Of a DNA stretch of 64,000 nt, positions 7,544-18,455 are shown piece after piece. The translations under genes and the position numbers were made by a program. Under the pieces are notes generated by a model. That model was not told the origin of the DNA and searched no databases. It saw only the letters and a list, made by a program, of their open reading frames with translations. How positions within the stretch are numbered: the stretch's first letter is position 1; each line of letters begins with the position of its first letter. The stretch comes from an uncultured Gammaproteobacteria bacterium (GTDB lineage: Bacteria > Pseudomonadota > Gammaproteobacteria > Nitrosococcales > Methylophagaceae), in assembly GCA_905181885.1 (NCBI GenBank), contig CAJIZI010000002.1, positions 1 through 64,000 on the forward strand, read 5' to 3'.

Positions 7544-8350
7544 TTATGCATGACCTTCTAACAAAGCCATCTCAGCATCTGTAAACCCGGCTTGCTTACG
7601 TGCTTCAGTATGAAAAGGCCCTCGTAACTGACCATCAAAGTAGTTATCTAATATATCTTTAAAGGTTTCAAGAGCATCAACTCCGCGTTGTTCACAAAGG
7701 TAATTAAACCAGTGTGTACCGATAGCAACGTGGCCTATTTCTTCTCGTAAAATGAGCTCTAAAATTTCAACGGCTCTTAAGTCTCCGGTTCCTCTTAGCT
7801 TCTCCATCATTTTCGGCGTTACATCTAAGCCACGAGCCTCCAGTACTCTGGGTACAAGAGCCATTCTCATCAGAGGGTCATGGTGAGTCTTTTGAGCCAT
7901 CTCCCACATACCATTATGAGCTGGGAAGCTTCCATAGTCATAGCCTAGTGAGACTAAGTGATCACGTAATAAAGTAAAATGTTGTGATTCTTCATAAGCG
8001 ACTCTCACCCAATCGGCATAATATTGCCGAGGAAGACCTGGAAAACGTGCCACAGCATCCAATGCTAAGTTAATAGCATTAAATTCAATGTGATTAACGG
8101 CATGAATCAAGGGTGCAACACCCGTAGCTGAACTATTTTTACGCTTTGGTAAGTCACGTGGTGCCACTAACTCTGGCTTGTCTGGCTGTCCCGGTATATC
8201 GGGTACAGATAGTTCGGCTTTCGAGATAGATAATGTCTCTTCTTGCCAACGCCGATAAAGCTTTTGTGTTTGCTTAACTTTATCCAAAGGATCTTTCATT
8301 AGTAGGCAAGATAGTGCTGCTTCCCTTAATCCATTATCATTTTCTGTCAT
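7544..8350 (-). CDS. DUF455 ferritin-like family protein
   Basis: HAVNHIEFNAINLALDAVARFPGLPRQYYADWVRVAYEESQHFTLLRDHL; EIGHVAIG. Confidence 0.85.
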   Translation of the reverse strand: MTENDNGLREAALSCLLMKDPLDKVKQTQKLYRRWQEETLSISKAELSVPDIPGQPDKPELVAPRDLPKRKNSSATGVAPLIHAVNHIEFNAINLALDAVARFPGLPRQYYADWVRVAYEESQHFTLLRDHLVSLGYDYGSFPAHNGMWEMAQKTHHDPLMRMALVPRVLEARGLDVTPKMMEKLRGTGDLRAVEILELILREEIGHVAIGTHWFNYLCEQRGVDALETFKDILDNYFDGQLRGPFHTEARKQAGFTDAEMALLEGHA

Positions 8351-8361
8351 AAATCCAACTA

Positions 8362-9345
8362 TTAATTATCCATGGTGACACGTGGATCAACCAAGGTATA
8401 GGAGAGGTCTGTCAATACCAAACCAACAATATATAGTACCGAACCTAGAAAAACCATCGCCCGAACAATAGCAAAATCCTGTGCTTGAATTGCATCAATG
8501 GTGTAACTTCCAAGGCCAGGAATACCAAAAAATGATTCTATAATTAAACTACCCATGAACAATGTCGGTAGTACCACGACAACTCCAGTTAAAATTGGGA
8601 TCATGGCATTTTTTAATACATGCTTGAACAACACTTGTAACTCTGAGAATCCTTTGGCTCGGGCTGTTCTAACATAGTCTTTAGAAGCCTCTTCTAGAAA
8701 TAAAGTTCTATACCAGCGTGAGCCTCCACCAATTCCTGAAATAACTCCGATCACTACAGGCAACAACACAAACTTAATCGCACTAAAACCATCGCTATAA
8801 CCTGATATAGGTACAAGCTGCATGAGCTTACCCACTAAAAATTGACCACCAATAATGTAGAATAAGCTGGAGATAGACATAATGACAACACATAGAATGA
8901 CACCGCCCAAGTCAATATAACTGGCTCTGAAAAACACCATCAATAGAGCGAAGGTAATATTGACCATCAGGCCAATGACCAAAGTTGGAACTGCTATAGC
9001 TAGACTAGGCCACATTCGTGTTTTGATATCTTGCCCAATATTTCGCCCATCATCAGCTTGGCCAAAATCAAACATAAACAAACTCAATGATTTTTCAAAA
9101 AATATCGTCTCAGTAGCTTTATCTGTAAAACTCTCAGCATCACTCTCCCACAAAAGTGCTTTATCGTAACCACGAGCTTCTTTCCAAGCATCTACTGAAA
9201 CTTGAGTTACGTGTTTAGTGCCGAGCTGCATCCTTGCCATATCATCAGGCGTATTCACCATGAAAAACAGCGCAAACGTTAAAGCATTTACACCCATCAG
9301 AATAGGAAAGGCATACAGAATTCTTCTTACAATATAAGCAAACAT
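8362..9345 (-). CDS. DppB/YejB-type ABC transporter permease
   Basis: MFAYIVRRILYAFPILMGVNALTFALFF; EASKDYVRTARAKGFSELQVLFKHVLKNAMIPILT. Confidence 0.9.
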   Translation of the reverse strand: MFAYIVRRILYAFPILMGVNALTFALFFMVNTPDDMARMQLGTKHVTQVSVDAWKEARGYDKALLWESDAESFTDKATETIFFEKSLSLFMFDFGQADDGRNIGQDIKTRMWPSLAIAVPTLVIGLMVNITFALLMVFFRASYIDLGGVILCVVIMSISSLFYIIGGQFLVGKLMQLVPISGYSDGFSAIKFVLLPVVIGVISGIGGGSRWYRTLFLEEASKDYVRTARAKGFSELQVLFKHVLKNAMIPILTGVVVVLPTLFMGSLIIESFFGIPGLGSYTIDAIQAQDFAIVRAMVFLGSVLYIVGLVLTDLSYTLVDPRVTMDN

Positions 9346-9468
9346 GGTCGTTAGTCATCTATAAGAGCAACAAAGCAATAATTATAGGCCTAACGAACTG
9401 AGTTTTGTTTAATCATTCACTGATATACACTATAATTTTTAGATGAACTCTTTTTAGAAGGTGCCTCC

Positions 9469-9819
9469 ATGGTGATGACCGCAATTGATTTAGTAAAAGA
9501 AGCAAAAAAAACAATCAACGAAGTTAGTGTAGAACAAGCGAATAGGATGATTACCAGTGGTAGTATCGTATTAGATGTTAGGGAAGTAGCTGAATTTGAA
9601 GCTGGTCATATTCCAAATACAGTCCATCTCTCCCGAGGTGTCTTAGAATTTAAAATTTGCGACCATGAAAAATTCCAAGATAGAGATGCCCCCATCCTTA
9701 TTTATTGTCGTAGTGGCGGTCGATCGGCTCTAGCTACTATTGCACTGAAGAAATTAGGGTTTACCGATGTCCATTCAATGGGCGGAGGCTACGAGCTCTG
9801 GAGTCAAACCAAGAGTTAG
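9469..9819 (+). CDS. Rhodanese-like domain protein
   Basis: VLDVREVAEFEAGHIPNTVHLSRGVLEF; IYCRSGGRSALA active-site loop. Confidence 0.93.
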   Translation: MVMTAIDLVKEAKKTINEVSVEQANRMITSGSIVLDVREVAEFEAGHIPNTVHLSRGVLEFKICDHEKFQDRDAPILIYCRSGGRSALATIALKKLGFTDVHSMGGGYELWSQTKS

Positions 9820-9899
9820 GCAATAAGTAGTCCAATTGTTTGTAACATTTGTAGAGTCCACTTGTCATAATGAATAAGTAGTTCTTTTGGAAATTAATT

Positions 9900-10751
9900 A
9901 TGGACACAATCGAATACGCAGTTTCAGGTGCTGGCTTGGGCTTACGCCGTGATTTTATGGGTGAATTAGCTGAACGTAAAGATCAACCTTTTGATTTTTT
10001 AGAAGTCGCACCAGAAAATTGGATGGAGATAGGTGGTGCATTAGGTAAAAAGTTTGCTTATTTTACCGATCGCTACCCCATGATGTGTCACGGGTTATCA
10101 CTATCTCTTGGCAGCCCTGCTCCACTTGATGAACACTTTGTCATTCGTGTCAAAAAGTTTTTAGATAAACATAATATCCGAAGCTATAGTGAACACTTAA
10201 GCTACTGTGGTGATGATGGCCATCTCTATGACTTGATGCCCATTCCATTTACAGAAGAAGCTGTCAGCTATGTAGCTGCCAGGATAAAGCGTGTTCAAGA
10301 CATATTAGAGCGCCAACTCATTATTGAAAATGCATCTTATTATGCTGCTCCTGGTCAAGAAATGACAGAAGCTAACTTTACAAATTCAGTGCTTGCAGAA
10401 GCCGATTGTGGGTTACTTCTAGACGTCAATAATATCTATGTTAATAGTATTAATCACGGTTATGACCCTGTGCAATATATGAAATCAATGCCAACAGAGC
10501 GTATTGCCTATCTCCATATTGCAGGACACTACAGTGAAGAAAATGATTTAAAAGTCGACACTCACGGTAGCGACGTTATTGACCCTGTCTGGGACTTACT
10601 TGAAAAATCTTATCAATGTCATGGAGTCATACCTACACTTCTAGAACGTGACTTTAATATTCCTTCAATTGCATGCCTAACACGCGAAGTTGATAAAATT
10701 CGTCATTATCAATTACAACAGGAACAAAGTCGCATTGCACAAACCTCCTAA
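9900..10751 (+). CDS. DUF692 / MNIO family protein (BufB/MbnB-like)
   Basis: GLGLRRDFMGEL...DFLEVAPENWMEIGG...CHGLSLSLGS...SEHLSYCG...ENASYYAAPGQEMTEANF...LLLDVNNIYVNSINHGYDP...YLHIAGHY. Confidence 0.92.
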   Translation: MDTIEYAVSGAGLGLRRDFMGELAERKDQPFDFLEVAPENWMEIGGALGKKFAYFTDRYPMMCHGLSLSLGSPAPLDEHFVIRVKKFLDKHNIRSYSEHLSYCGDDGHLYDLMPIPFTEEAVSYVAARIKRVQDILERQLIIENASYYAAPGQEMTEANFTNSVLAEADCGLLLDVNNIYVNSINHGYDPVQYMKSMPTERIAYLHIAGHYSEENDLKVDTHGSDVIDPVWDLLEKSYQCHGVIPTLLERDFNIPSIACLTREVDKIRHYQLQQEQSRIAQTS

Positions 10752-11496
10752 AATACCAAAATTTCAGCAAGTTCAATATCAGTTCTCTGCACATATTCGC
10801 GATCCAGAGAATATCGCAATGCCTGACGATATAGAACAGAGACGAATGAACATCTATACAGAATTATTTTATAACAATATTGATAACTTTTTATCTTCGG
10901 GCTTCCCTGTACTCAAAAAAATTATCTCTGAAAAGTCATGGAATGTAATGGTTCGCGACTTTATGGTGAAACACCAATCAAGATCTCCATTATTTAATGA
11001 GATGGCCTATGAGTTTTTGACTTACCTTAACAATGAGCGTGAAAGTTCTAGCGATCCAGTTTTTATCAAAGATCTCTGTCATTACGAATGGGTTGAACTT
11101 GCACTCAGTACTACTGATAGCCAAGTCTGCCCAATCAATTTTGATGACCAACAGGACTATTTAGCAATTCAAATTAAGACATCACCGCTGGCGTGGCCAC
11201 TATCCTACCCCTTTCCAGTACACCATATCTCACCTGAATTTCAACCTAGTGAGCCTAGTGAAGTGCCCATATTTTTACTCGTTTATCGAAACCTAGATGA
11301 TGAAGTCTTATTTTTAGAGCTCAACCCTATGAGCGCTAAGTTGATAGATTTACTTAATGAAGGGAAAACGGGCCAACAAGCAGCACAACAACTTGCCGAT
11401 GAATTACAGCATCCCAATCCAAAGGTTGTCATAGAGGGTGCTAGAGAGTTGATCCATGACTGGATTAAACGAAGCATTTTAATTTACCCTTCATAA
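10690..11496 (+). CDS. DUF2063 family protein (BufC-like partner of MNIO enzymes)
   Basis: FQQVQYQFSAHIRDPENIAMPDDIEQRRMNIYTELFYNNIDNFLSSGFPVLKKII; overlaps and follows the DUF692 gene. The true start may lie downstream of 10690. Confidence 0.85.
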   Translation: MIKFVIINYNRNKVALHKPPKIPKFQQVQYQFSAHIRDPENIAMPDDIEQRRMNIYTELFYNNIDNFLSSGFPVLKKIISEKSWNVMVRDFMVKHQSRSPLFNEMAYEFLTYLNNERESSSDPVFIKDLCHYEWVELALSTTDSQVCPINFDDQQDYLAIQIKTSPLAWPLSYPFPVHHISPEFQPSEPSEVPIFLLVYRNLDDEVLFLELNPMSAKLIDLLNEGKTGQQAAQQLADELQHPNPKVVIEGARELIHDWIKRSILIYPS

Positions 11497-11529
11497 AAAA
11501 TATACAAATATCAATCGCTAACAACAAAA

Positions 11530-11559
11530 AAGGCTAATGGGGAATACCCCATCAGCCTT
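11530..11559. terminator. Bidirectional intrinsic terminator
   Basis: aaggctaatggggaataccccatcagcctt between convergent genes, with A/T tracts. Confidence 0.8.
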
Positions 11560-11599
11560 CTTTCGTTTCGATGTCTTTAAGTAAATCTAGCCCAAAGTT

Positions 11600-12232
11600 T
11601 TAACCCGTCGCTAAGACAATCGCTTCTATCGATAAACGTGTAATTTCATCCCAGTCCTCTGCATCCACTAAACTAGCTGCACACATCCAAGAACCACCTA
11701 CACAAGCAACATTGGACAGGTTGTAATACTCTTTAACATTTTTCTGGCTCACTCCTCCCGTTGGGCAGAAAGAAATTTGTGGTATTGGAGCCCCGATTGA
11801 TTTGAGCATTGGTACCCCACCTGCTGCTTCAGCAGGAAAGAACTTCATTTCAGTAATACCTTTTTCAAGTAAATTCATCGCTTGGCTTGGGTTGGCAATA
11901 CCGGGTAACAATGGAACGCCAGTCGCTAAAGCTGCATCAATCATCTTATCTGTTGTGCCCGGGCTCACAATGAATTCAGCACCCGCATCAATCGCTTTAT
12001 TAAGTGTTTCTATATTGATAATAGTACCTGCACCGACAATAGCATCAGGCACTTCAGCTCTAATACGTCTAATAGATTCTAATGCTGCTGGTGTACGTAA
12101 AGTGATCTCTAATACTTTCAAGCCACCTTTTACTAACGCATGTGCTAAAGGCACAGCATGTTCAACATTATTAATTACCATTACAGGCACAATCGGCGAA
12201 ATAGCCATGATCTCTTTAATTGTTCTACTCAT
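11600..12232 (-). CDS. eda: 2-dehydro-3-deoxy-6-phosphogluconate (KDPG) aldolase
   Basis: VEHAVPLAHALVKGGLKVLEITLRTPAALESI...VGAGTIIN...KFFPAEAAGG; next to edd. Confidence 0.95.
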   Translation of the reverse strand: MSRTIKEIMAISPIVPVMVINNVEHAVPLAHALVKGGLKVLEITLRTPAALESIRRIRAEVPDAIVGAGTIINIETLNKAIDAGAEFIVSPGTTDKMIDAALATGVPLLPGIANPSQAMNLLEKGITEMKFFPAEAAGGVPMLKSIGAPIPQISFCPTGGVSQKNVKEYYNLSNVACVGGSWMCAASLVDAEDWDEITRLSIEAIVLATG

Positions 12233-12276
12233 ACTTTTCTAATTTCCTAAAAATCTAAAAATCTATTTGGCTAATA

Positions 12277-14100
12277 TTACTCAACATTAAACAAGTTAAT
12301 CGCACCTGTTTCGGCAGTAGAAACACCACGTCGGAAACTATCGAATAATTCACGGCCTGTGCCGTAATGATGTTCAGTGTTAGCCATCACACAAGCTACA
12401 CGCCCCTCTAGTTCCTTATCGTCAACGAGAACATTAAGTTCTCCAGTTTCTGCATTCAAACGGATAATATCGCCATCTCGTACTTTAGTTAGCACGCTAC
12501 CATCGGCACATTCAGGGCACATATGAATCGCAGAAGGGACTTTACCTGAGGCACCAGACATACGGCCATCAGTTACTAAAGCCACTTTAAACCCTTTATC
12601 TTGTAGAACACCCAATGGTGGCGTTAACTTATGAAGTTCTGGCATTCCGTTCGATTTGGGTCCCTGAAAGCACAATACTACAATAACGTCTTTATTCAAC
12701 TCACCACGCTTAAAAGCTTCAACAACATCATCTTGATAGTCAAAGACCATTGCAGGAGCTTCCACCACCCGATGCTTAGGATCAACAGCAGATACTTTAC
12801 TCATTCCACGACCCAAATTACCTTGCATCAAATGTAAGCCTCCACCTGCAGCGAAAGGATTTTTGACTGAGCTTATAACTTCAGGATCTAGTGTTACTAA
12901 TGGACCTTCTACCCAAACTAATTTGTCATCAACTAATTTTGGCTCTTGCGTATAAGATTTCATACCACGCTTGTCCGCTACGGCAAGAACATCTTCATGC
13001 ATAAGACCATTTTCATTCAACTCTCTGATTAAAACACTCATTCCACCCGCTGCTTGGAAATGGTTTATATCGGCATCACCATTTGGATAAACGCGTGTCA
13101 CTGAGGGTACAACTTTGGACAAGCGATCAAAATCATCCCAGTTAATGATCACACCTGCAGCACGTGCAATCGCAATTAGATGAATTGTATGATTTGTTGA
13201 GCCACCGGTAGCTAACAAACCAACCAATGCATTCATAATTGCTTTTTCGTCGATCATATGACCGATGGGTCTATAATCATCACCTTGAGCAGTAAATTTC
13301 AGTACTTGCCGTGTTGCTGCTTTAGTTAACTCATCGCGCAGCGGTGTGTACGGGTTAATGAATGATGTCCCTGGCATATGAAGACCCATCATCTCGACCA
13401 TCATCTGGTTACTATTAGCTGTACCGTAAAAAGTACATGTACCTGCACTATGATAAGACTCTGATTCTGCTTTCAACAATTCATCACGGCCGACTTTACC
13501 TTCGGCATAAAGTTGACGTATTCTTACTTTCTCTTTATTTGGTAATCCACTTGGCATTGGTCCTGCTGGCACAAAGACTGCTGGTAGATGACCAAAACTC
13601 AAGGCACCTATTAATAAGCCTGGGACAATTTTGTCACACACGCCTAAATACATAGCGGCATCGAACATGTTATGACTTAGAGCGATCGCTGTCGACATCG
13701 CAATAACATCACGACTAAATAAAGATAACTCCATGCCTGGCTGACCTTGAGTAACCCCATCGCACATGGCAGGAACACCACCGGCAAATTGGGCAACGCC
13801 ACCCGCTTTCTTGGCTGCTTCTTTAATTAACTTAGGGTAATGTTGAAATGGTTCATGCGCAGACAACATATCATTGTAAGCTGAGACAATAGCAATATTA
13901 TCTTTTTTATTACCTGTTAAATCAGCCTTTTCATCCGCGGAACAAGCGGCAAAGCCATGTGCTAAGTTACCACAAGCTAGTACACCACGATGCCTATCTT
14001 CTGTCATAGCATCATCTACACGGCTAAGATACGCCTCCCGTGTTTTTTGACTTCGCTTTATGACATCATTAGTCACAGATTTTAATACTGGATGGATCAT
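12277..14100 (-). CDS. edd: 6-phosphogluconate dehydratase
   Basis: 607 aa IlvD/Edd family; [53 protein letters not shown]. Confidence 0.95.
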   Translation of the reverse strand: MIHPVLKSVTNDVIKRSQKTREAYLSRVDDAMTEDRHRGVLACGNLAHGFAACSADEKADLTGNKKDNIAIVSAYNDMLSAHEPFQHYPKLIKEAAKKAGGVAQFAGGVPAMCDGVTQGQPGMELSLFSRDVIAMSTAIALSHNMFDAAMYLGVCDKIVPGLLIGALSFGHLPAVFVPAGPMPSGLPNKEKVRIRQLYAEGKVGRDELLKAESESYHSAGTCTFYGTANSNQMMVEMMGLHMPGTSFINPYTPLRDELTKAATRQVLKFTAQGDDYRPIGHMIDEKAIMNALVGLLATGGSTNHTIHLIAIARAAGVIINWDDFDRLSKVVPSVTRVYPNGDADINHFQAAGGMSVLIRELNENGLMHEDVLAVADKRGMKSYTQEPKLVDDKLVWVEGPLVTLDPEVISSVKNPFAAGGGLHLMQGNLGRGMSKVSAVDPKHRVVEAPAMVFDYQDDVVEAFKRGELNKDVIVVLCFQGPKSNGMPELHKLTPPLGVLQDKGFKVALVTDGRMSGASGKVPSAIHMCPECADGSVLTKVRDGDIIRLNAETGELNVLVDDKELEGRVACVMANTEHHYGTGRELFDSFRRGVSTAETGAINLFNVE

Positions 14101-14320
14101 ACTTTCACTTCTCTCTATAGATTCTTGTCAATATGCAACCGATAACAATTTTACAAATACGTTAAATTGGTAGAGCTACTATTTAGATAAACTGGACAAT
14201 TAGTATACCGCGAATAGGCCTTTTTCGCACTGTGATTCATATTCGGGTGGCGTAGCTGTTTAGAAAATAACTCTGTTTAAAACTTTGATAATCATATTGA
14301 AATAGCGACCTAAAAGTGCG

Positions 14321-15409
14321 TTAAGTTCCAGCTAAATTCATTACCCAAGAAAACAATACAACCTGAGGCACTGTCACTAATGGCAAAAACAGAGCTATTT
14401 TCCATGATCCTGTCGTCTCTTTCAGAGACATAATCTCAGTATAATCAGTTGCTACACCAGTCATTAAGAATGCGAAACCATTACCCGGGGCTTCAGCTCG
14501 TGTCACAAGATCAGCGGCTATCGGAGTCGATCCCTCGGAACAAATCTCTAAAATAGTCGCAACGATTAAAGTCATTCCTAAACCTGCCATAGTCGCACCG
14601 AAATAGGTTTGAAAACTGTCAATCGGCACAAAAGTACGAATAGTAGCTGCCAACAAGACACCTAATAACAGCCAACGGACAATCATTCGTGAGTCTTTGA
14701 TACCTTCCCATAACATTGACATCGTCCATGTTGTATCAAATGAGGTAGCTTTAAAGCGTTGCTTCGCTTCTGGCCATGCTTTAAAGCCATTCAAGTCCGC
14801 TGTGTTTGGGTTTTCTGGTAATTTTCCTGATGCCACTAAAACATTAAATATTAACCCACTAACGACACCTATAATCATTGAACAAGCAATAAACAATAAA
14901 GTCCAATACCATCCTATTAACGCAATTAAAATAACAGTGAGTGACAGAGAATTCCAAGGACTGGCAATTAAAAAGGCCATCACCTGTCCCAAACTAGCAC
15001 CCCGTTGATATAAACGCATAGCTACAAGCAATATCCCATGACTACAAAGATCCAGTAGTACACCAGCAAAAGTGGCTCGTAAAATTCCTACAAAGGTATC
15101 TCCCTTACCTAGTAGAGCTGTAACAAACTCTCGTGGAACACGACCCAGTAGGCCTACAAATAGCATACCTAATCCAAGCCCTATCCACATACTATCCATG
15201 ATGCCTCTGACTGCGGAGAACAAAACACCAACAGCTATAGGAAAACTAGTTAGCTGTTCCGTAAATAATAGATCCATCAAATAGCCAAAACTAACCAGTA
15301 CCAGAGTAGACATAAGCAAAATATCTGGACGTGATTTTTTTGTTGTTTCAGTACTACAACATCCGGGTGGCGGTTCCACCGGTTCTGGGGTTGGACAAGA
15401 TGAAGACAT
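14321..15409 (-). CDS. Permease of the DUF318/ArsP-like family
   Basis: LLDLCSHGILLVAMRLYQRGASLGQVMAFLIASPWNSLSLT; N-terminal CC motif (GCCSTE). Confidence 0.75.
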   Translation of the reverse strand: MSSSCPTPEPVEPPPGCCSTETTKKSRPDILLMSTLVLVSFGYLMDLLFTEQLTSFPIAVGVLFSAVRGIMDSMWIGLGLGMLFVGLLGRVPREFVTALLGKGDTFVGILRATFAGVLLDLCSHGILLVAMRLYQRGASLGQVMAFLIASPWNSLSLTVILIALIGWYWTLLFIACSMIIGVVSGLIFNVLVASGKLPENPNTADLNGFKAWPEAKQRFKATSFDTTWTMSMLWEGIKDSRMIVRWLLLGVLLAATIRTFVPIDSFQTYFGATMAGLGMTLIVATILEICSEGSTPIAADLVTRAEAPGNGFAFLMTGVATDYTEIMSLKETTGSWKIALFLPLVTVPQVVLFSWVMNLAGT

Positions 15410-15510
15410 ACAAAACTTTCCAATGATTTAAGGTATGATCTATCTAGTCTACTTGTCTTAGATAAAATTTAACATCTCTTCTTTAAATACTGATGATATA
15501 GCAAAATATT

Positions 15511-16194
15511 ATGCCAGAACAAAAAACACTTCGGACTATTCGCAGCTTTGTACGACGCGAAGGTCGTCTTACCCCTGGGCAGCAACGTGCAATTAATGAA
15601 CTTTGGGCCCAGTTCGCATTAGATGAGGGTGATGATTTGTTGGATTTAAATCAGTTGTTTAATCGAAAAGCACCTAAAGTTATCGAAATTGGGTTTGGCA
15701 ATGGTGCGTCCTTAGCAGAAATGGCTAAAAGTAAACCAGACACAGACTTTCTTGGTATCGAAGTACACAGGCCGGGTGTCGGCCAATTATTAAACCTTAT
15801 TGATAAGAATGGGCTCTCTAACCTTCGAGTTGCTTGCACAGATGCTGTTGAGTTACTCAAACATCGAATAGCTGACAATAGTCTAGATAGACTCCAACTT
15901 TTTTTCCCAGATCCTTGGCATAAAAAACGACATCATAAAAGGCGTATTATCCAACCTGATTTCGTCAAGCTATTAGCAAAAAAAATAAAACTCGGGGGCC
16001 ACCTTCATATGGCTACTGATTGGCAGCATTATGCCGAACAAATGCTCACAGACTTCTCTGATAATACCAATTTTAAAAACTGTGCAGATGACAAATATAT
16101 TCCCCGTCCAGATTATCGTCCTTTGACTAAGTTTGAACATAGAGGACAAAAGCTAGGTCATGGGATTTGGGATTTGTTATACAAACGTCATTAA
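15511..16194 (+). CDS. trmB: tRNA (guanine-N7-)-methyltransferase
   Basis: IRSFVRREGRLTPGQQRA...EIGFGNGASL...FFPDPWHKKRHHKRRI. Confidence 0.96.
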   Translation: MPEQKTLRTIRSFVRREGRLTPGQQRAINELWAQFALDEGDDLLDLNQLFNRKAPKVIEIGFGNGASLAEMAKSKPDTDFLGIEVHRPGVGQLLNLIDKNGLSNLRVACTDAVELLKHRIADNSLDRLQLFFPDPWHKKRHHKRRIIQPDFVKLLAKKIKLGGHLHMATDWQHYAEQMLTDFSDNTNFKNCADDKYIPRPDYRPLTKFEHRGQKLGHGIWDLLYKRH

Positions 16195-16592
16195 ATCATC
16201 TTCAGTTTAATTTCAACCTTCCAAACATTCTTCACTAACATCCGAAGCAATCATAACAAGGCACAAAGTGTTAGTAGATCTATCAATAAACTTATTCTCT
16301 GTAAAAAGTATACTACCAAGGACACAAGCCAAAGAGGCTACTCCCTGTGAGAGCATCATTGAGCAACCATAGGTTTTGCCAGGAGAAACAACTGAAATGA
16401 TCGCAAATGAATAGTATTTGGTGTAAATTGTTAATCATTAAAGTACTAGCCTGAATGTCTATCGTCCTTACTTAATAGTTCCTGTAACTAATTAAAAGAA
16501 TGATAATGGTTGTAACTTAAATGAATACTTTAACGGTAATCTTTTTTTATGTCCAAGCCTTTTACCCTAATATTTAGTCAAGAAAATCAGTT

Positions 16593-18386
16593 ATGAACAT
16601 GACCGATACTATCTCAGCAAAACAAGCTTGTACATTGTACGGCTTGTTCAAAGAACGCCTCAAGCGAAGTCCTCATATAACTGCTTATAAAAGCTATGAT
16701 CCAGAAACAAAGCAATGGTTTGATAGCACCTGGAGCGAAGTTGCTACTCGAGTGGCATGCTGGCAGGGTGCATTAATCAAGGAAGAGCTACAATCTGGTG
16801 ACCGTGTTGCCATCAATCTGCGTAACTGTATCGAGTGGGTGTTTTTTGATCAAGCAGCATTAGGTTTAGGACTCGTATTGGTGCCTTTATACCCTGATGA
16901 CCGCCCTGAGAATGTTGCCTACATATTACGTGACGCCGATGTTAAGTTGCTCCTATTGCAGAACTGTCAACAATGGAGAGCACTTGAACCGTCAATTACT
17001 GCAGAGCATGCTCTAAAGCGTGTTTTGATTCAAAATACTGATACGCCGACACTTAATAAGCCAGCTTATTATGTCGAAGAATGGCTAAATCCTGCTGATA
17101 CGAAATTGCAGAGTGATCCTGGACAACCTCACGAATTAGCCTCAATTATATATACCTCCGGCACAACTGGACGCCCCAAAGGTGTAATGCTCAGCCACCA
17201 AAATATGTTATCCGTAGCTCAAGGCGGACTGACCCGTATCAAAATAGTACCCAGTGATTTATTTTTGTCCTTTTTGCCACTTTCTCATACCCTTGAGCGA
17301 ACTGCCGGTTATTACTTACCCATGATGGCTGGAGCCACAGTAGCTCATGCACGTGGAATCCTTCAGTTAGCAGATGATATGCTAACAATTAAACCAACAG
17401 TATTAATTGCTGTCCCGCGTATTTTCGAGCGTATTTACACCCGTATCCACAGCCAACTTAAAGAAAAGTCAGGCCTTTCTCAATGGTTGTTTCACAAAAC
17501 CGTTAGAATAGGATTGCAACGTTTTGAATACCAACAAAAACGAGAAGCATGGAAGTTTAATTTTTTGGTTTGGCCATTATTGAATAAATTGGTGGCGTCC
17601 AAGGTAAGGCAACGTTTAGGAGGCAATATGCGTGTCATTCTTAGCGGTGGAGCAGCCTTGCCAAATACAGTTGCAGAGTTATTTGTTGGATTAGATTTTT
17701 GCATTTTACAAGGATATGGTTTAACAGAAACAAGTCCTGTGATTAGTGTAAATACCCCTCAAAATAATTATCCTGCTAGTGTTGGTACCGTTATTCCCGG
17801 TGTCACCGTCAAAGTCGGTGACAATCACGAATTACTCGCTCGTGGAACAGGCATCATGTTGGGTTATTGGGGTAATGAAGAGGCTACGTCACTTACTATT
17901 GATGATGAAGGCTGGCTTCATACAGGTGATCAAGCGCACATTAGTGACACAGGTCATATTTATATTACAGGTCGAATTAAAGATATTCTAGTCATGAGTA
18001 ATGGCGAAAAAGTACCACCAGGAGATATTGAAGCCGCAATATTAATGAACCCGCTTTTTGAACAAGTCCTTGTCATTGGAGAAGGACAGTCATTTCTGTC
18101 AGCTTTACTCGTACTCAATACCGATAATTGGTTTGAATTAGCCAAAAGACTTCATCTTGATAGCAATGACAAAGCTGTCTTGGACAATAAAATATTAAAC
18201 AGCTATATCATTAAGCAATTAAAAATATTACTGTCGTCCTTCCCCGCTTATGCCAAAATAAGACGCGTCTCAATACACCTCGATGTCTGGACTGCTGAGA
18301 ATGATTTAATTACACCGACAATGAAGATAAAACGCCCTAAAGTCATAGCACACCATAAAAAGGACATTGATAAAATATATCGGTAA
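16593..18386 (+). CDS. AMP-dependent long-chain acyl-CoA synthetase
   Basis: IIYTSGTTGRPKGVMLSHQNML; YGLTETSPVISVN; GWLHTGDQAHISDTGHIYITGRIKDILVMSNGEKVPP. Confidence 0.94.
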   Translation: MNMTDTISAKQACTLYGLFKERLKRSPHITAYKSYDPETKQWFDSTWSEVATRVACWQGALIKEELQSGDRVAINLRNCIEWVFFDQAALGLGLVLVPLYPDDRPENVAYILRDADVKLLLLQNCQQWRALEPSITAEHALKRVLIQNTDTPTLNKPAYYVEEWLNPADTKLQSDPGQPHELASIIYTSGTTGRPKGVMLSHQNMLSVAQGGLTRIKIVPSDLFLSFLPLSHTLERTAGYYLPMMAGATVAHARGILQLADDMLTIKPTVLIAVPRIFERIYTRIHSQLKEKSGLSQWLFHKTVRIGLQRFEYQQKREAWKFNFLVWPLLNKLVASKVRQRLGGNMRVILSGGAALPNTVAELFVGLDFCILQGYGLTETSPVISVNTPQNNYPASVGTVIPGVTVKVGDNHELLARGTGIMLGYWGNEEATSLTIDDEGWLHTGDQAHISDTGHIYITGRIKDILVMSNGEKVPPGDIEAAILMNPLFEQVLVIGEGQSFLSALLVLNTDNWFELAKRLHLDSNDKAVLDNKILNSYIIKQLKILLSSFPAYAKIRRVSIHLDVWTAENDLITPTMKIKRPKVIAHHKKDIDKIYR

Positions 18387-18455
18387 GGCTTAGTTGTTTT
18401 GACGGTCACCCATTGCTGCCAAAATAGCTTAGCTAAAAAGTGAAGTTATGATTAT

